A stretch of 64,000 bases of DNA. Origin: an uncultured Pirellula sp. GTDB taxonomy: Bacteria > Planctomycetota > Planctomycetia > Pirellulales > Pirellulaceae. This document shows positions 16,677-25,971 of this stretch, in pieces; positions within the stretch are counted from its first letter, which is position 1, and each line of letters opens with the position of its first letter. The position numbers and the translations under genes are program-made. The stretch is taken from contig CAITIE010000153.1 of NCBI GenBank assembly GCA_903892355.1, forward strand, positions 179,357 through 243,356. The letters run 5' to 3'. A model generated the notes under the pieces. The model worked only from the letters and a program-made list of their open reading frames with translations. It made no database searches and was not told the origin of the DNA.

Positions 16677-19607
16677 TCATCGCCTTAATTTTGCGCGAGC
16701 CTCAAGTTGGCGTTTGGAAAGTTGATGTCGCTGAAGCTTCCACGCGATCCAGCCGATGATCGCAAAACCGGCCAGCGTCGTCGCTATCGTTGACCAACTG
16801 GCCGTTGCTCGTGGGTTCACGCCGGCAGCATCAAGCGGCTTGCCCAACTCGATTCGGTCGATAACAACCATCGGACCATGCTGGAACTGAGTGTCGTCGG
16901 TCGCAATGCTGACTTGTGTGGTTTTGTACTTCCACATCCGATAGAACCATCCCTCCACATCGGTGCGCATCCGAGGGTACCACGACTGAGAACTGCTGGG
17001 GTCGGCATCTCCTGAATCGACCAACAACCAGTCAGGAACGCTTTCTGCGACCAAGGTGATGGGGAACTCGCGTTGGAAGACCACAGGCTCGGTTCCCTCG
17101 CCGTAGTTGATTTCGATTTTATTGCGACCGATATCAGCGAGTCCATCGATTTGGAAATAATGATTGCTCCCAAGGACAGGCCGCCACTGCGGATCATCGA
17201 CTTCGATGCGTTGAACCCGTCGCACTTGCACGGTCGCTTGAGTCCGCAATCCGACCGACAGAGATGCCTCAGAGGGAACACCTCGCCGTTTTTTCGTTCC
17301 TTCGGCGCGTCGAATCAACGGCATGATTGCGATCGGCTCCTGGAGGTTCGCGGAGGATACTCCATCCAGCGTTGCAATCGGCGCATTCAAACGATCGGCA
17401 GGGACTCCCTTTGGATTTGGATCCGCTGAGGGATTGCGAGAAGCAGCGATTATGGAATAGAACGCTTTGGATTCCTTGCTCGTCATCGATTGCCCTTGAA
17501 GCGATTCCAGACGATCAAGCCACGACAGGTCCCAGCCTCGCTGAAGCAGCATTTGCCATCCCAGTGGAAAAGTTTGGCTCCCCCGGTCGCCGTGATCAAC
17601 ACGCCCGCCAGTATTGTTGGCTTCATTGACAGGGAGCATGTGACCGGCGACCGGCTCGGGCTCGCGCCAGCGAAGGCTAGAGCACAGCATTGTTTGCGGG
17701 GCGTTCGCCGGTGAATCCGCAATCGGTGAAAGAAGCAGTCCGATAAGCTCACAAGGCTGACCGGTGAAGTTCGATTGCAGCCAATAGCTGGGTAACTCTT
17801 TGGCAATCGCGATCGTCGTAACCCGTTCAGAAGCAGCCTGGGCCACCGAAGCGGCATCGAATGCACTGGGAGGAGACACCAAAGTAACCGCATAGAGTTG
17901 CTTCCACTCCAGTCCTGGAAAAGGGGGCTGCTCTATTGGAACAGGAACAATGCTACTGACGATTCCTTGGATACGACGGAGCCGTTTTTGGCGAAGCGAT
18001 GGCGGATCATCCGATAGCTCCGTCGGGTTCAAGGAAACGGGACCACGCTGGGTAAGGGTCTCGATTTCTTCTTGGAAACGCTCCAAGCCTAACATGACTG
18101 CGATCGTATTCTCGGACAATGCGTACTCGCGCACTTTCGATAATTCCGATGCATCGCTCGATGACGTTATGGCCGTTATCGAATTGAGGCGATTCCCTAG
18201 TTTCTCTACGAGTAGTCGCTTGGGGCTCTCGTAATCGATCGGTGGTTGCCATGCGTTGGCAGGCGGACCTGCGATGGCTTTCGCAATCGACTGCTGAAGG
18301 GGTGACAGTGTCGGTATGGGCGTCCCGGGCAATGTTGGCGAACGAAGATCCGACGCGACGATCACCGGAGCGACTTCGCCGCCGCGCGCCGACGCATAAG
18401 CGCGGCGTTTCGTAAGAAGCCCAGTTACCACGACCGGCGTATCCTTGGCGAGCAAGGCATTCGGGGTGTGGATTGCCTCTGGAACATGGACGATGACCGG
18501 TTGGTTGCTCAAGTCATCCGGTTGAAGCCAGACAACACCGTAGGGAATCTCCTGAATCCCCGGAACCCCAACCTCAGCCGCGCGATCGACGAGCTTGATC
18601 GTGCCAGAGATCCGAACTCCTTTGCCTCGGAGTCCGTCCGTTAAGGAAACGAGTTGGGGAATGGATGTGCGGGGAACCATTTCCGGAATCATCCAACCCG
18701 CATTCAATGCCTCGTGTAGCACCATCGCCCGTTGCGTCGTTCGCGTGAGTGGCCACCGCTCATTCGATTTCCAAGGGGTATTGTCGCTAAATGCTTGAAG
18801 CAGCCGGCGATCCAATGCGAGTTTTAAGGCGCTGTCGAATCGTGACATAGACTCTGCAGTTGGGGTTGCCATGCTCGGAGTTCCCTCGTCGCTTGAGGTC
18901 GCCACCCCAAAGGAAATACTTCGAAGTTCTCGCCAACGCTCGAGCGATCGAGAGAGCTCCGTCAATACTTGGTGTTCCCACGACTTCGAATCCGAGAGCT
19001 CGATCCATCGAGCAAGTTTGGGCTGAGCCGCTTGGAACCACTCCGCAGCTACCGCATCATTCGTTATCGCACTCGATGCAAACTCCGATTGGCAAAGCTG
19101 AAACAGCAGATCGGACGACGAGGATTGAAGAAGGCTCTCGAGCACTTCCGATTGGAGCTGGATCGAGCGATCTCCGTGATAGACGAAGAGAGCTTGCAAC
19201 TGCTCGGCCGCAGGCGGCTCATTTCCAAGATTGTCGATGGGTTTACTGCTAGAATCCGGGGTACTATTCCTATCTGCAGACCCCCAAAGGGAATCGCTCA
19301 CCGAGGAACCGCTCGCCGAGGGATCCCCCAGATTCGACCCCGAGTTCGACTCAACGTTGCCCATCACTCCGGTATTGGGTTGGAAGGGAGGAGTTGCTGG
19401 GCGCTCGCCGGGGAGCAATCCCACAGCCCCCGCGACTCGAGCAACTCGGCGAGGATCCGACACTTGCTGGATCATGATCAAGGTCAACACCAGCAAAACC
19501 ACGAGCGAGATTAAACGCCTCGGGCCATGCGACGATTGCATGGCCGCTTGGTGGTTGCGTCGTTGTCCCTCGATGGAGTACCAGCGTTCGCGTCGTCGTG
19601 GAGCCAT
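16677..19607 (-). CDS. Large membrane-anchored protein of unknown function
   Basis: This 976-residue protein is not recognised as a named family. It has a basic N-terminus, a membrane segment at about 33-50 (LISLVVLLVLTLIMI), a Ser/Gly/Asn-rich linker, a long helical region and, in the middle, a segment with OB-fold character (GVRISGTIKLVD...PVVVTGLLTKRRA). The C-terminal part is beta-rich and ends in a second membrane helix (TIATTLAGFAIIGWIAWKL) with a basic cytoplasmic tail. This topology places about 850 residues outside the cytoplasm. It is 78 bp upstream of the HtrA-PA14 gene on the same strand, so the two may be co-transcribed. Confidence 0.75.
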   Translation of the reverse strand: MAPRRRERWYSIEGQRRNHQAAMQSSHGPRRLISLVVLLVLTLIMIQQVSDPRRVARVAGAVGLLPGERPATPPFQPNTGVMGNVESNSGSNLGDPSASGSSVSDSLWGSADRNSTPDSSSKPIDNLGNEPPAAEQLQALFVYHGDRSIQLQSEVLESLLQSSSSDLLFQLCQSEFASSAITNDAVAAEWFQAAQPKLARWIELSDSKSWEHQVLTELSRSLERWRELRSISFGVATSSDEGTPSMATPTAESMSRFDSALKLALDRRLLQAFSDNTPWKSNERWPLTRTTQRAMVLHEALNAGWMIPEMVPRTSIPQLVSLTDGLRGKGVRISGTIKLVDRAAEVGVPGIQEIPYGVVWLQPDDLSNQPVIVHVPEAIHTPNALLAKDTPVVVTGLLTKRRAYASARGGEVAPVIVASDLRSPTLPGTPIPTLSPLQQSIAKAIAGPPANAWQPPIDYESPKRLLVEKLGNRLNSITAITSSSDASELSKVREYALSENTIAVMLGLERFQEEIETLTQRGPVSLNPTELSDDPPSLRQKRLRRIQGIVSSIVPVPIEQPPFPGLEWKQLYAVTLVSPPSAFDAASVAQAASERVTTIAIAKELPSYWLQSNFTGQPCELIGLLLSPIADSPANAPQTMLCSSLRWREPEPVAGHMLPVNEANNTGGRVDHGDRGSQTFPLGWQMLLQRGWDLSWLDRLESLQGQSMTSKESKAFYSIIAASRNPSADPNPKGVPADRLNAPIATLDGVSSANLQEPIAIMPLIRRAEGTKKRRGVPSEASLSVGLRTQATVQVRRVQRIEVDDPQWRPVLGSNHYFQIDGLADIGRNKIEINYGEGTEPVVFQREFPITLVAESVPDWLLVDSGDADPSSSQSWYPRMRTDVEGWFYRMWKYKTTQVSIATDDTQFQHGPMVVIDRIELGKPLDAAGVNPRATASWSTIATTLAGFAIIGWIAWKLQRHQLSKRQLEARAKLRR

Positions 19608-19930
19608 TTTCGATCGCTTGTCAAAAAAGTGAGAGGCGGGGCCCGAATGTAAAACTGGGCCTGAATGTTAAACTGGGGGGCTGAAGAGTTGGAAAACAGT
19701 GCTAAGGAAAATCTCCGTCGCTCGGAATGCTGGTGGATGGAAATGCCGGAGGAGACTACACGGCGGCGATTCGAGACCGCTATAATGTCAGTTCGGGTGC
19801 TCTGCTGGATGCAAAATGCCTTATGATCATCTGAACCATTTTATACGCGTCGTGACGGCTGCAGAGCCTATGGTTCTAAGATTACCATGATTGACGCGAA
19901 GACTCCTCGGCGACGAATGTACCCCCCGCT
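19608..19930. other. Intergenic region between divergent genes, with an 18-bp tandem pair
   Basis: No gene was found in these 323 bp. At 19644-19679 two imperfect 18-bp direct repeats share GAATGT(T)AAACTGGG. A TATAAT at 19781-19786 lacks a clear -35 element. Promoters for the divergent genes on each side must lie here, but none can be assigned with confidence. Confidence 0.5.
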
Positions 19931-22900
19931 ATGAATCGGACACGGTTTTTTCTTCCTGCGATCTGTAAACTGACCCCATTTGCAAAACTGACCCCATTTG
20001 CATTCGGTCTTTTGTGCTCGCCAGCATACTGGTACGCACCGGCGTATGCCGAGGAACCCGCTGCAAAGTTTTTGGAGCGGCTCAAGGAAGAAGGGCATTA
20101 TGACCAAGCGCTCAAGTACATGGACTTGGGCGTGCAACGGAACCGAATCCCAGAATCGATGAAGGCCGATCTGGGGCTGGAGCGTATCCTGATCCTCCAA
20201 CTCTCTCTCGACGATGTACGGACAGCCAAGGAAGGGGAGGAGCGTCTGGCGGCGATCGAACAAGGCTTCAAGGATTTCCTCAGTGCTTCCTCACAGCATC
20301 CTCGACGCGGCGAGACGATGCTCAAACTCGCGGACATGTATCTGGCGCGCGGTACGAAGCTTCTGACCGAAGCGGATGCAGAAAACAAGAAAGAAGGTAG
20401 TCAAACCAAAAGCACGGAACTGCGAGAGAAAGCGAGAGTGGCTCTGCAGCAAGCCTACGAATCCTTTGGCGGAGCGGTTGAATGGCTCCGACCCGTGCTG
20501 GAAGCAATGCAAGGTGCCAATGTTAAACCGAACGAAACGGAGCGACTCGCACTGAGAGAGAAACTGCGCACTGAATATCGTCAAGGCGAGATCCTGCAAG
20601 CGATCACGACACGCTATTTGGCGGAGACCTACCCACCGAAATCCCCAGAGTGGACACAAAACCTGGAGGAAGCGGGCAAGAAGCTTGATCAGATTGCAGA
20701 AAAAAGCTCCAAGCAACCGGGTGCCAAGTACTTGAGCTTGCTGAATCGCGGACAGATCCAAGGACTGCTCGGACAAGTCGACGCGGCACGCGAAACGTAC
20801 AACCGCGTCGCCGAAAACGAAGAGCCAGGGATTTTTAGAACCTGGCGTGTTCAAGCCATCGCTGGGATAGTGCGATTGGACAGTTCGCCAGCGTCGAAAA
20901 AATATGAGGCCGCTGTTGCTCGCGGTGAAGAACAATTGCGCATGGGGGACCTGCGCGAAAAGGATCGTCCTGAGTGGCTCGATCTGCAGCTGGCGATCGC
21001 CGAAGCGCGCATCGCCTGGATGAACTCGCTCGATCAAAAGGCCGAGGAAGGAAAGTTTCGTAACATCCGACGCGAAGCCCGTGAAATGTTGCAACTGGTC
21101 GCTAAAAAACCAGGGCCATCCCAAGCCAAAGCGAGAGACTTGCTCAAGGACCTCGGGATTGAAACCAAGGCTCCTGACGACAGCAAACTCCCCGAGGTCA
21201 AAACCTTCGACGAAGCGATGAAGGCTGCGAGAAGCCGGTTGGAACGCGCCGACGAAGGAGATGCGACGATCAAGATCCTCGAACGGCAACTCTCAAGCGC
21301 CAGCGGGGATGACAAGGCTGCGATCGAGGAACAAATCAAAACCGTCGGCGAAGAAGCCACACGGGACCGTCGCCAAGCCGTCGCACTGAACAATGCCGCA
21401 CTTGCGATGTTCGACGAAAAAGACTCCCGCGAAGACTTGTTGCAAACACGGTTCCTACAAGCCTACCTGCATTTGCGTCTTGAAAATTTCTGGGAGTCAC
21501 TCGCGATCACCGATGTGATCCTACGAACGAACAAGAGTACGGAGACAGCTCAAAAAGCAAGTGTGTTCGCGTTGAACAGTCTCGCCCAATTGATCGAAAA
21601 TGCCCCGAGCGAGAGGCAAGCGGCATTGACTGGGATGCTTGAAAAACTTGCGAGACACCTCCTCGACACAGCCCCCGGAACTCCGGAAAGTGATCAAGCG
21701 GTAGAAATCCTGGTGAGTTTAGCCCTTCGTGAAAAGAAATGGGATGAAGCCGAACGGTACTTGAAAATGAAAGAGATACCGGGCGGGGACAAGGCATTTT
21801 TGTTGGGCCGTGTCTTCTGGGCCCAGTACCGTCAGAATGTTTACGCGCATCGCCAAGCTGGCACGCAACCCACCGCCGATGATGATGCACTTCGTCAGCG
21901 AGGTGAAAAACTGCTTAGCGATGCATGGAATGCGTTGACAACCGAACAGATCGCAACAGGTTCGCTGGAAGGAACCAACGATCTGGTCTCCCTCTACCTT
22001 CAAGGAGGGCGGTTGGACGAAGCCCTAGCAGCCCTCAACGATCCGGCAAAAGGGGCTGTCAAACAAGCCGAATCGCTGGCGGGCACATTAGAACCATCCG
22101 TATTGCTCGATACGTACCGACTCACTCTGCAGTCGATGGTTCAGTCTGCTGGCCAAGGACGAGGAGAACTGTCCGAAGAACAAGTCGCCGAAGCGATTGG
22201 CAAAATGAAGGCTCTCTGCGATCAAGCAGGAGATGACACGATGCTAACACGCTGCCTGCAAAATTTGGCCGCCGAACTCCAAGGCCAACTCGAAGCAAAT
22301 AAGAATGGGGAGCAACAAGCCAAACTGGCGACGTCTTTCAAAGTCGTGATCGACCAACTGATCAACGTTAGCAACGACCCCGGCATGATCGAGTCAGGCG
22401 GTGCCGCGATGTTACTGCTCGCGACCAATCTCGAAAAGATTCCCTCGATGGCAGCAAAGGCCCCCACTTTGATGGAATCCGCGGAAAAAGCATTCTCGAA
22501 ATTAAGAGGGATGTCGGATGCAGACCTCGAAAAGATCAAGCGGAAACCCGAAGAGATCCTGCTCAAGCTGGCGCTCGCCAAACGTGGAGCGAAAAAGTTT
22601 GAGGAAGCCAACGGGCTCTTTGTCGAGGCCTTGAAAAAGAACGCGAACAACATCACGATCCAAATCGAGGCGGCTAGAAACCTCCAGCAATGGGGCGGAT
22701 CGAAGGATAGCGGGAAATTGAAACAAGCGATGTTGGGGACAGAACCACTTCCCAACAAGAAGAACCTGATCTGGGGCTGGGGCCAAATCGCGCAGACCAC
22801 GTCCAAGTACCCCAACTTTCAAAAAGAGTTTTTCGATGCGCGATTGAATGTTGCCCGCTGCCGAGCCTTGCTCGGCGATAATCAAACAGGTGACGCGGAA

Positions 22901-23116
22901 AAGCAAAAACTTTATGACGCGGCCATCAGCGATATCAACACAACCGCTGTTCGATTCCCCGAATTAGGTGGGCCGGAAACCTTCAAGGAGTTCGACAAAC
23001 TCCTACGTGAGATCCAGCAAAAGGCAAAGAAACCGGTTACTGGAATCACACCCGCAACCACCGGCGAAGCCAAGCCCGTTACCAACGGAGCGGGGGATAC
23101 CGGCGATAAGAAATAG
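19931..23116 (+). CDS. Large periplasmic TPR-repeat protein
   Basis: The 1061-residue protein has a signal peptide (ending near AYAEEP) followed by helical tetratricopeptide-like repeats throughout, e.g. EGHYDQALKYMDLG near the start and RGAKKFEEANGLFVEALKK near the end, then a Pro/Thr/Gly-rich tail. Such scaffolds bind proteins; no enzymatic motif is visible. It precedes another TPR protein and an ExbB-ExbD-ExbD group on the same strand, suggesting a joint envelope function. Its signal peptide contains a tandem KLTPFAKLTPFA duplication from an 18-bp DNA repeat, which lengthens the hydrophobic region. The ATG at 19931 has only a weak ribosome-binding site. Confidence 0.85.
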   Translation: MNRTRFFLPAICKLTPFAKLTPFAFGLLCSPAYWYAPAYAEEPAAKFLERLKEEGHYDQALKYMDLGVQRNRIPESMKADLGLERILILQLSLDDVRTAKEGEERLAAIEQGFKDFLSASSQHPRRGETMLKLADMYLARGTKLLTEADAENKKEGSQTKSTELREKARVALQQAYESFGGAVEWLRPVLEAMQGANVKPNETERLALREKLRTEYRQGEILQAITTRYLAETYPPKSPEWTQNLEEAGKKLDQIAEKSSKQPGAKYLSLLNRGQIQGLLGQVDAARETYNRVAENEEPGIFRTWRVQAIAGIVRLDSSPASKKYEAAVARGEEQLRMGDLREKDRPEWLDLQLAIAEARIAWMNSLDQKAEEGKFRNIRREAREMLQLVAKKPGPSQAKARDLLKDLGIETKAPDDSKLPEVKTFDEAMKAARSRLERADEGDATIKILERQLSSASGDDKAAIEEQIKTVGEEATRDRRQAVALNNAALAMFDEKDSREDLLQTRFLQAYLHLRLENFWESLAITDVILRTNKSTETAQKASVFALNSLAQLIENAPSERQAALTGMLEKLARHLLDTAPGTPESDQAVEILVSLALREKKWDEAERYLKMKEIPGGDKAFLLGRVFWAQYRQNVYAHRQAGTQPTADDDALRQRGEKLLSDAWNALTTEQIATGSLEGTNDLVSLYLQGGRLDEALAALNDPAKGAVKQAESLAGTLEPSVLLDTYRLTLQSMVQSAGQGRGELSEEQVAEAIGKMKALCDQAGDDTMLTRCLQNLAAELQGQLEANKNGEQQAKLATSFKVVIDQLINVSNDPGMIESGGAAMLLLATNLEKIPSMAAKAPTLMESAEKAFSKLRGMSDADLEKIKRKPEEILLKLALAKRGAKKFEEANGLFVEALKKNANNITIQIEAARNLQQWGGSKDSGKLKQAMLGTEPLPNKKNLIWGWGQIAQTTSKYPNFQKEFFDARLNVARCRALLGDNQTGDAEKQKLYDAAISDINTTAVRFPELGGPETFKEFDKLLREIQQKAKKPVTGITPATTGEAKPVTNGAGDTGDKK
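19966..20001. repeat. 18-bp tandem duplication inside the TPR gene signal peptide
   Basis: Two adjacent 18-bp units share the 17-mer AAACTGACCCCATTTGC (19967-19983 and 19985-20001) and encode KLTPFA twice. The reading frame is preserved. Confidence 0.85.
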
Positions 23117-23269
23117 CCTTGCCATTCCCGGATAAAATCGACCTCCTGAATACCAGTACGGCCCCGAAAAGTACCCGTTGCATTCGTTAGCCGATCCCAC
23201 AGAATTACGGTCCATCCAGTTCCAAAAACATTTTGCTCCTTCCAATCGGTTACACTTTTTAATCAAGCC

Positions 23270-24367
23270 ATGATTCATCGCATCGCAATTCAACCATCGG
23301 GCCCCATCCGCAACCTCGCCACCGCTCGGTTTGCTTGGCTCGCAACCGCACTCCTCAGCATCGCTTGCACCAGCGTTATCCCGGAACGAGCAGTCGCTCA
23401 AGATCGCGACCGCGTCTTTCCCACCAAAGGTGCAGCGGTGACCGGAAAAATTGTCGAACGCAGCAGAGATAAAGTGGTAATCGAGGTCCGGGGCACAAAC
23501 CAGAACTTCCCAACCAACGAAATCCAGCGAGTCCTCTTCGATGGAGAACCGCAGTCGTTCTCGCGAACCAAGGACTTGGTTGCCCAGGGACAAATCGACC
23601 AAGCGGTGGAAGAGTTCAAGAAGATCGATGCCGGTTCGCTGAAATCGGATGACATGAAAATGGAGTACCAGTTTTACCGAGGCTACCTCGCGAGCTCGAT
23701 GGCATTGCGAGGCAAAGGAGATCCAGCGAACGCTTTGAAATTGCTGACAGCTTGGGTCAAAGACGATTCGCAGTCCCATCACTTCTACGATGCAGCGGAA
23801 GCCATGGGGGATCTGGCGCTCGCCACAGGAACCGCTGACCAAGCGGCCAAATACTATGGCGGATTGGCCAACGCGCCCTTTCCCGAGTTGAAAGCAAAAG
23901 GGAACTTTCTCCAAGGAAGAGCCCTCATGTCACAAAAACAGAACGCAGAGGCCAAAGCCAAATTCAATGCTGTGCTCGAAGCAAAACTATCCGATCCGTT
24001 ATCCCTCAAGTACCAAAAGCTTGCTCGCGTCGGAGTTATCCGCTGCGATGCTCAAGAGGGGAAAGGGGAACAAGCTATCGCCGAACTGGAAAAGATGGTG
24101 GACGAAGGTGACTCCACCGACTCCGAACTGTACGCTGAACTTTTCAATACCCTTGGCGCTCTCTTCGAAGCCGCAGGACGCAACGACGAGGCACTCCTGT
24201 CCTATCTGAAAACCGACTTGCTCTACGGAATGCAAAGCGACTCACACGCTGAATCGCTCTACCGACTGTCTCAGCTTTGGCCAAAAACTGGGGACGCGGG
24301 TAAGGGCGCCGATGCCAAGCAACGGCTTGCCAAGCTCTACCCTACCAGTCCATGGGTCAAGAAGTAA
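23270..24367 (+). CDS. Secreted TPR-repeat protein linked to the ExbB/ExbD group
   Basis: This 365-residue protein has a signal sequence (hydrophobic stretch about 22-34, cleavage near AVAQ), a short beta-rich segment (GAAVTGKIVERSRDKVVIEV, reminiscent of a small SH3/Sm-like fold) and then TPR-type helical hairpins, e.g. GQIDQAVEEFKKID, DQAAKYYGGLANAPF and GRNDEALLSYLKTD. It would act as a periplasmic adaptor. It lies 153 bp after the larger TPR gene and 278 bp before the ExbB gene, all on the plus strand. No catalytic motif is seen. Confidence 0.85.
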   Translation: MIHRIAIQPSGPIRNLATARFAWLATALLSIACTSVIPERAVAQDRDRVFPTKGAAVTGKIVERSRDKVVIEVRGTNQNFPTNEIQRVLFDGEPQSFSRTKDLVAQGQIDQAVEEFKKIDAGSLKSDDMKMEYQFYRGYLASSMALRGKGDPANALKLLTAWVKDDSQSHHFYDAAEAMGDLALATGTADQAAKYYGGLANAPFPELKAKGNFLQGRALMSQKQNAEAKAKFNAVLEAKLSDPLSLKYQKLARVGVIRCDAQEGKGEQAIAELEKMVDEGDSTDSELYAELFNTLGALFEAAGRNDEALLSYLKTDLLYGMQSDSHAESLYRLSQLWPKTGDAGKGADAKQRLAKLYPTSPWVKK

Positions 24368-24571
24368 GCAAGGTGGGTAGTTCAGGGAATAACGACCCCA
24401 ACTCCAAAAGAGTTCAACGCATTTTTCGCACCCCGCATCCCTGGGCGTGCTCAGTAGGTTAAACTAAGACCCTGTCCGGTGCGTTTGAACCAAAGCAAGC
24501 AAACGCAACTTCGCACGGTCCCGTCGGCAGCATTCGATTTGGGACCGCATGGATCCTAAAAGCATAACACG

Positions 24572-24603
24572 TTCAGGCACTGGAAGATTGCGCCAGTGCT
24601 GAA
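24572..24603 (+). promoter_or_regulatory. Stem-loop in the leader of the exbB gene
   Basis: An 11-bp stem with one bulged G (24572-24583 with 24593-24603) has a 9-base loop and lies about 40 bp upstream of the ATG. It has no following T-run, so it is not a typical terminator. It could affect mRNA stability or processing. Confidence 0.4.
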
Positions 24604-24645
24604 GACCTTATTCTCTCACTCATCTTCACTAGTTCTGGAGTAGCT

Positions 24646-25404
24646 ATGGTTTCCCGCTGTCGCTCAATGCAACACGCCTTGCTCGCAAACGTTCGACCGA
24701 TTCTATCGATTGGGGTAATCGCTCTTACGATGTCCGGGCCGGCGTTCGCTCAAGATGCAGCAGCTGCGGCACCGCCCAGCGAAAACATGTTGATCAAAAC
24801 ATGGAACGCGTTGGGCACGATGTACGCCATCACTTTTTTGATCATGTCGATGATCCTGGTCGCGTTGGTGGTCCGAGCCATTCTGGCCGTGCAAAAGAAC
24901 AACTTCATCCCCGACGATTTGATCCAAGGAGTCGAAACCAGCTTGGCCGAAAACAACCCTGAGGCTGCTGTCGAGCTGATCCGATCCGACGAAAGCTTTT
25001 TAGGTGTTGTGGCATCGGCGGGTCTCGAAAAGATTTCTAAGGGGAAAGACGCCATCCTGGAAGCCATGCAGGTAGCCGGGGATTCCGAGACCATGCGTGT
25101 GGAGCACCTGCTCAGCTACATCGCGCTGATCGGAAACATCGCCCCGATGGTCGGGCTCCTCGGAACCGTGCAAGGGATGGTGGCATCCTTCGGCACCATC
25201 GCCAGCAGCCCGCAAACTCCCAAACCGAACGAATTGGCGTCCGGTATCGAACAAGCCCTCTATACAACCTTGGTAGGCCTCTATTTGGCGATTCCCGCGA
25301 TCGCGATTTACAACATTCTGCGGAACCGTGTTCAACGGATGATCATGTCGGCGGGTACCCAGTCCGAAGAGATGATCGAAAAATTCCAGGCTCTCAACAA
25401 GTAA
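24646..25404 (+). CDS. MotA/TolQ/ExbB-type proton channel protein
   Basis: This 252-residue inner-membrane protein is the large subunit of a proton-motive-force motor. It has an N-terminal signal-like segment ending near AFAQ, as in ExbB proteins with a cleaved leader, then a membrane helix at about 58-80 (ITFLIMSMILVALVVRAI). Two later helices form the TolQ/ExbB core (LSYIALIGNIAPMVGLLGTVQGM and IEQALYTTLVGLYLAIPAIAIYN). GGAG lies 5 bp before the ATG. Two ExbD genes follow directly. Partner and substrate are unknown; the upstream TPR genes suggest a dedicated envelope process. Confidence 0.93.
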   Translation: MVSRCRSMQHALLANVRPILSIGVIALTMSGPAFAQDAAAAAPPSENMLIKTWNALGTMYAITFLIMSMILVALVVRAILAVQKNNFIPDDLIQGVETSLAENNPEAAVELIRSDESFLGVVASAGLEKISKGKDAILEAMQVAGDSETMRVEHLLSYIALIGNIAPMVGLLGTVQGMVASFGTIASSPQTPKPNELASGIEQALYTTLVGLYLAIPAIAIYNILRNRVQRMIMSAGTQSEEMIEKFQALNK

Positions 25405-25449
25405 TCCATCCTTTGGGGGTTCGCAGCTTACACCTGTCAAAACTGAGCC

Positions 25450-25890
25450 ATGGCGATCAAACAAAAATTCGATACCAAAGTCGCTGAAGGGGATATGACC
25501 GCGATGATCGATATGGTTTTCCAATTGATCATCTTCTTCATGGTGCTGATCAATTTCTCCCAAGAAGACCAAAACGAGAAGATCAAGCTTCCCGCGAGCG
25601 AACTGGCAAAGCCAGCCGAGGCACCTCTCGAACATCCTGTAGTCCTGAATCTCGATTTCAGTGGCAGTGTGTACATGGGTGCCGACGTAGCAACTGTCGC
25701 CAGCCTCCGCCCTCTTCTCCAAGTCGAAGCGGACGCGTTGAAAGCGAAAGGACTTGGGGCCAAGGATGCCAACGTCATCATCCGCGCCCACCAAAGGACG
25801 GCAGGCGGATTGGTTCAGGAACTGATCAAGAAATGCCAGGAAGTCGGTTTTGAGAAGTTTGCGTTGCGAGCCCAAGAAGACAGACCGTAA
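25450..25890 (+). CDS. ExbD/TolR family protein (first copy)
   Basis: The 146-residue protein has a short cytoplasmic N-terminus, one membrane helix (MIDMVFQLIIFFMVLINF) with the conserved proton-path aspartate in TAMIDMVFQL, and a periplasmic ExbD/TolR domain ending around KKCQEVGFEKFALR. ExbD couples proton flow through ExbB to force on periplasmic or outer-membrane partners. It lies 45 bp after the ExbB gene and 81 bp before a second ExbD. The ATG at 25450 fits the family N-terminus. Confidence 0.93.
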   Translation: MAIKQKFDTKVAEGDMTAMIDMVFQLIIFFMVLINFSQEDQNEKIKLPASELAKPAEAPLEHPVVLNLDFSGSVYMGADVATVASLRPLLQVEADALKAKGLGAKDANVIIRAHQRTAGGLVQELIKKCQEVGFEKFALRAQEDRP

Positions 25891-25971
25891 ACAATACTCC
25901 CCAGATCTCAATCGCCCGGGTTCTGGTGGAACGATCAGCGATTCAATGACGTCGGAAAAGAGTTTGGCACC

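Noticed and set aside
19781..19786. TATAAT in the region before the large TPR gene
   Set aside because: No acceptable -35 element at 16-18 bp; not strong enough to call.
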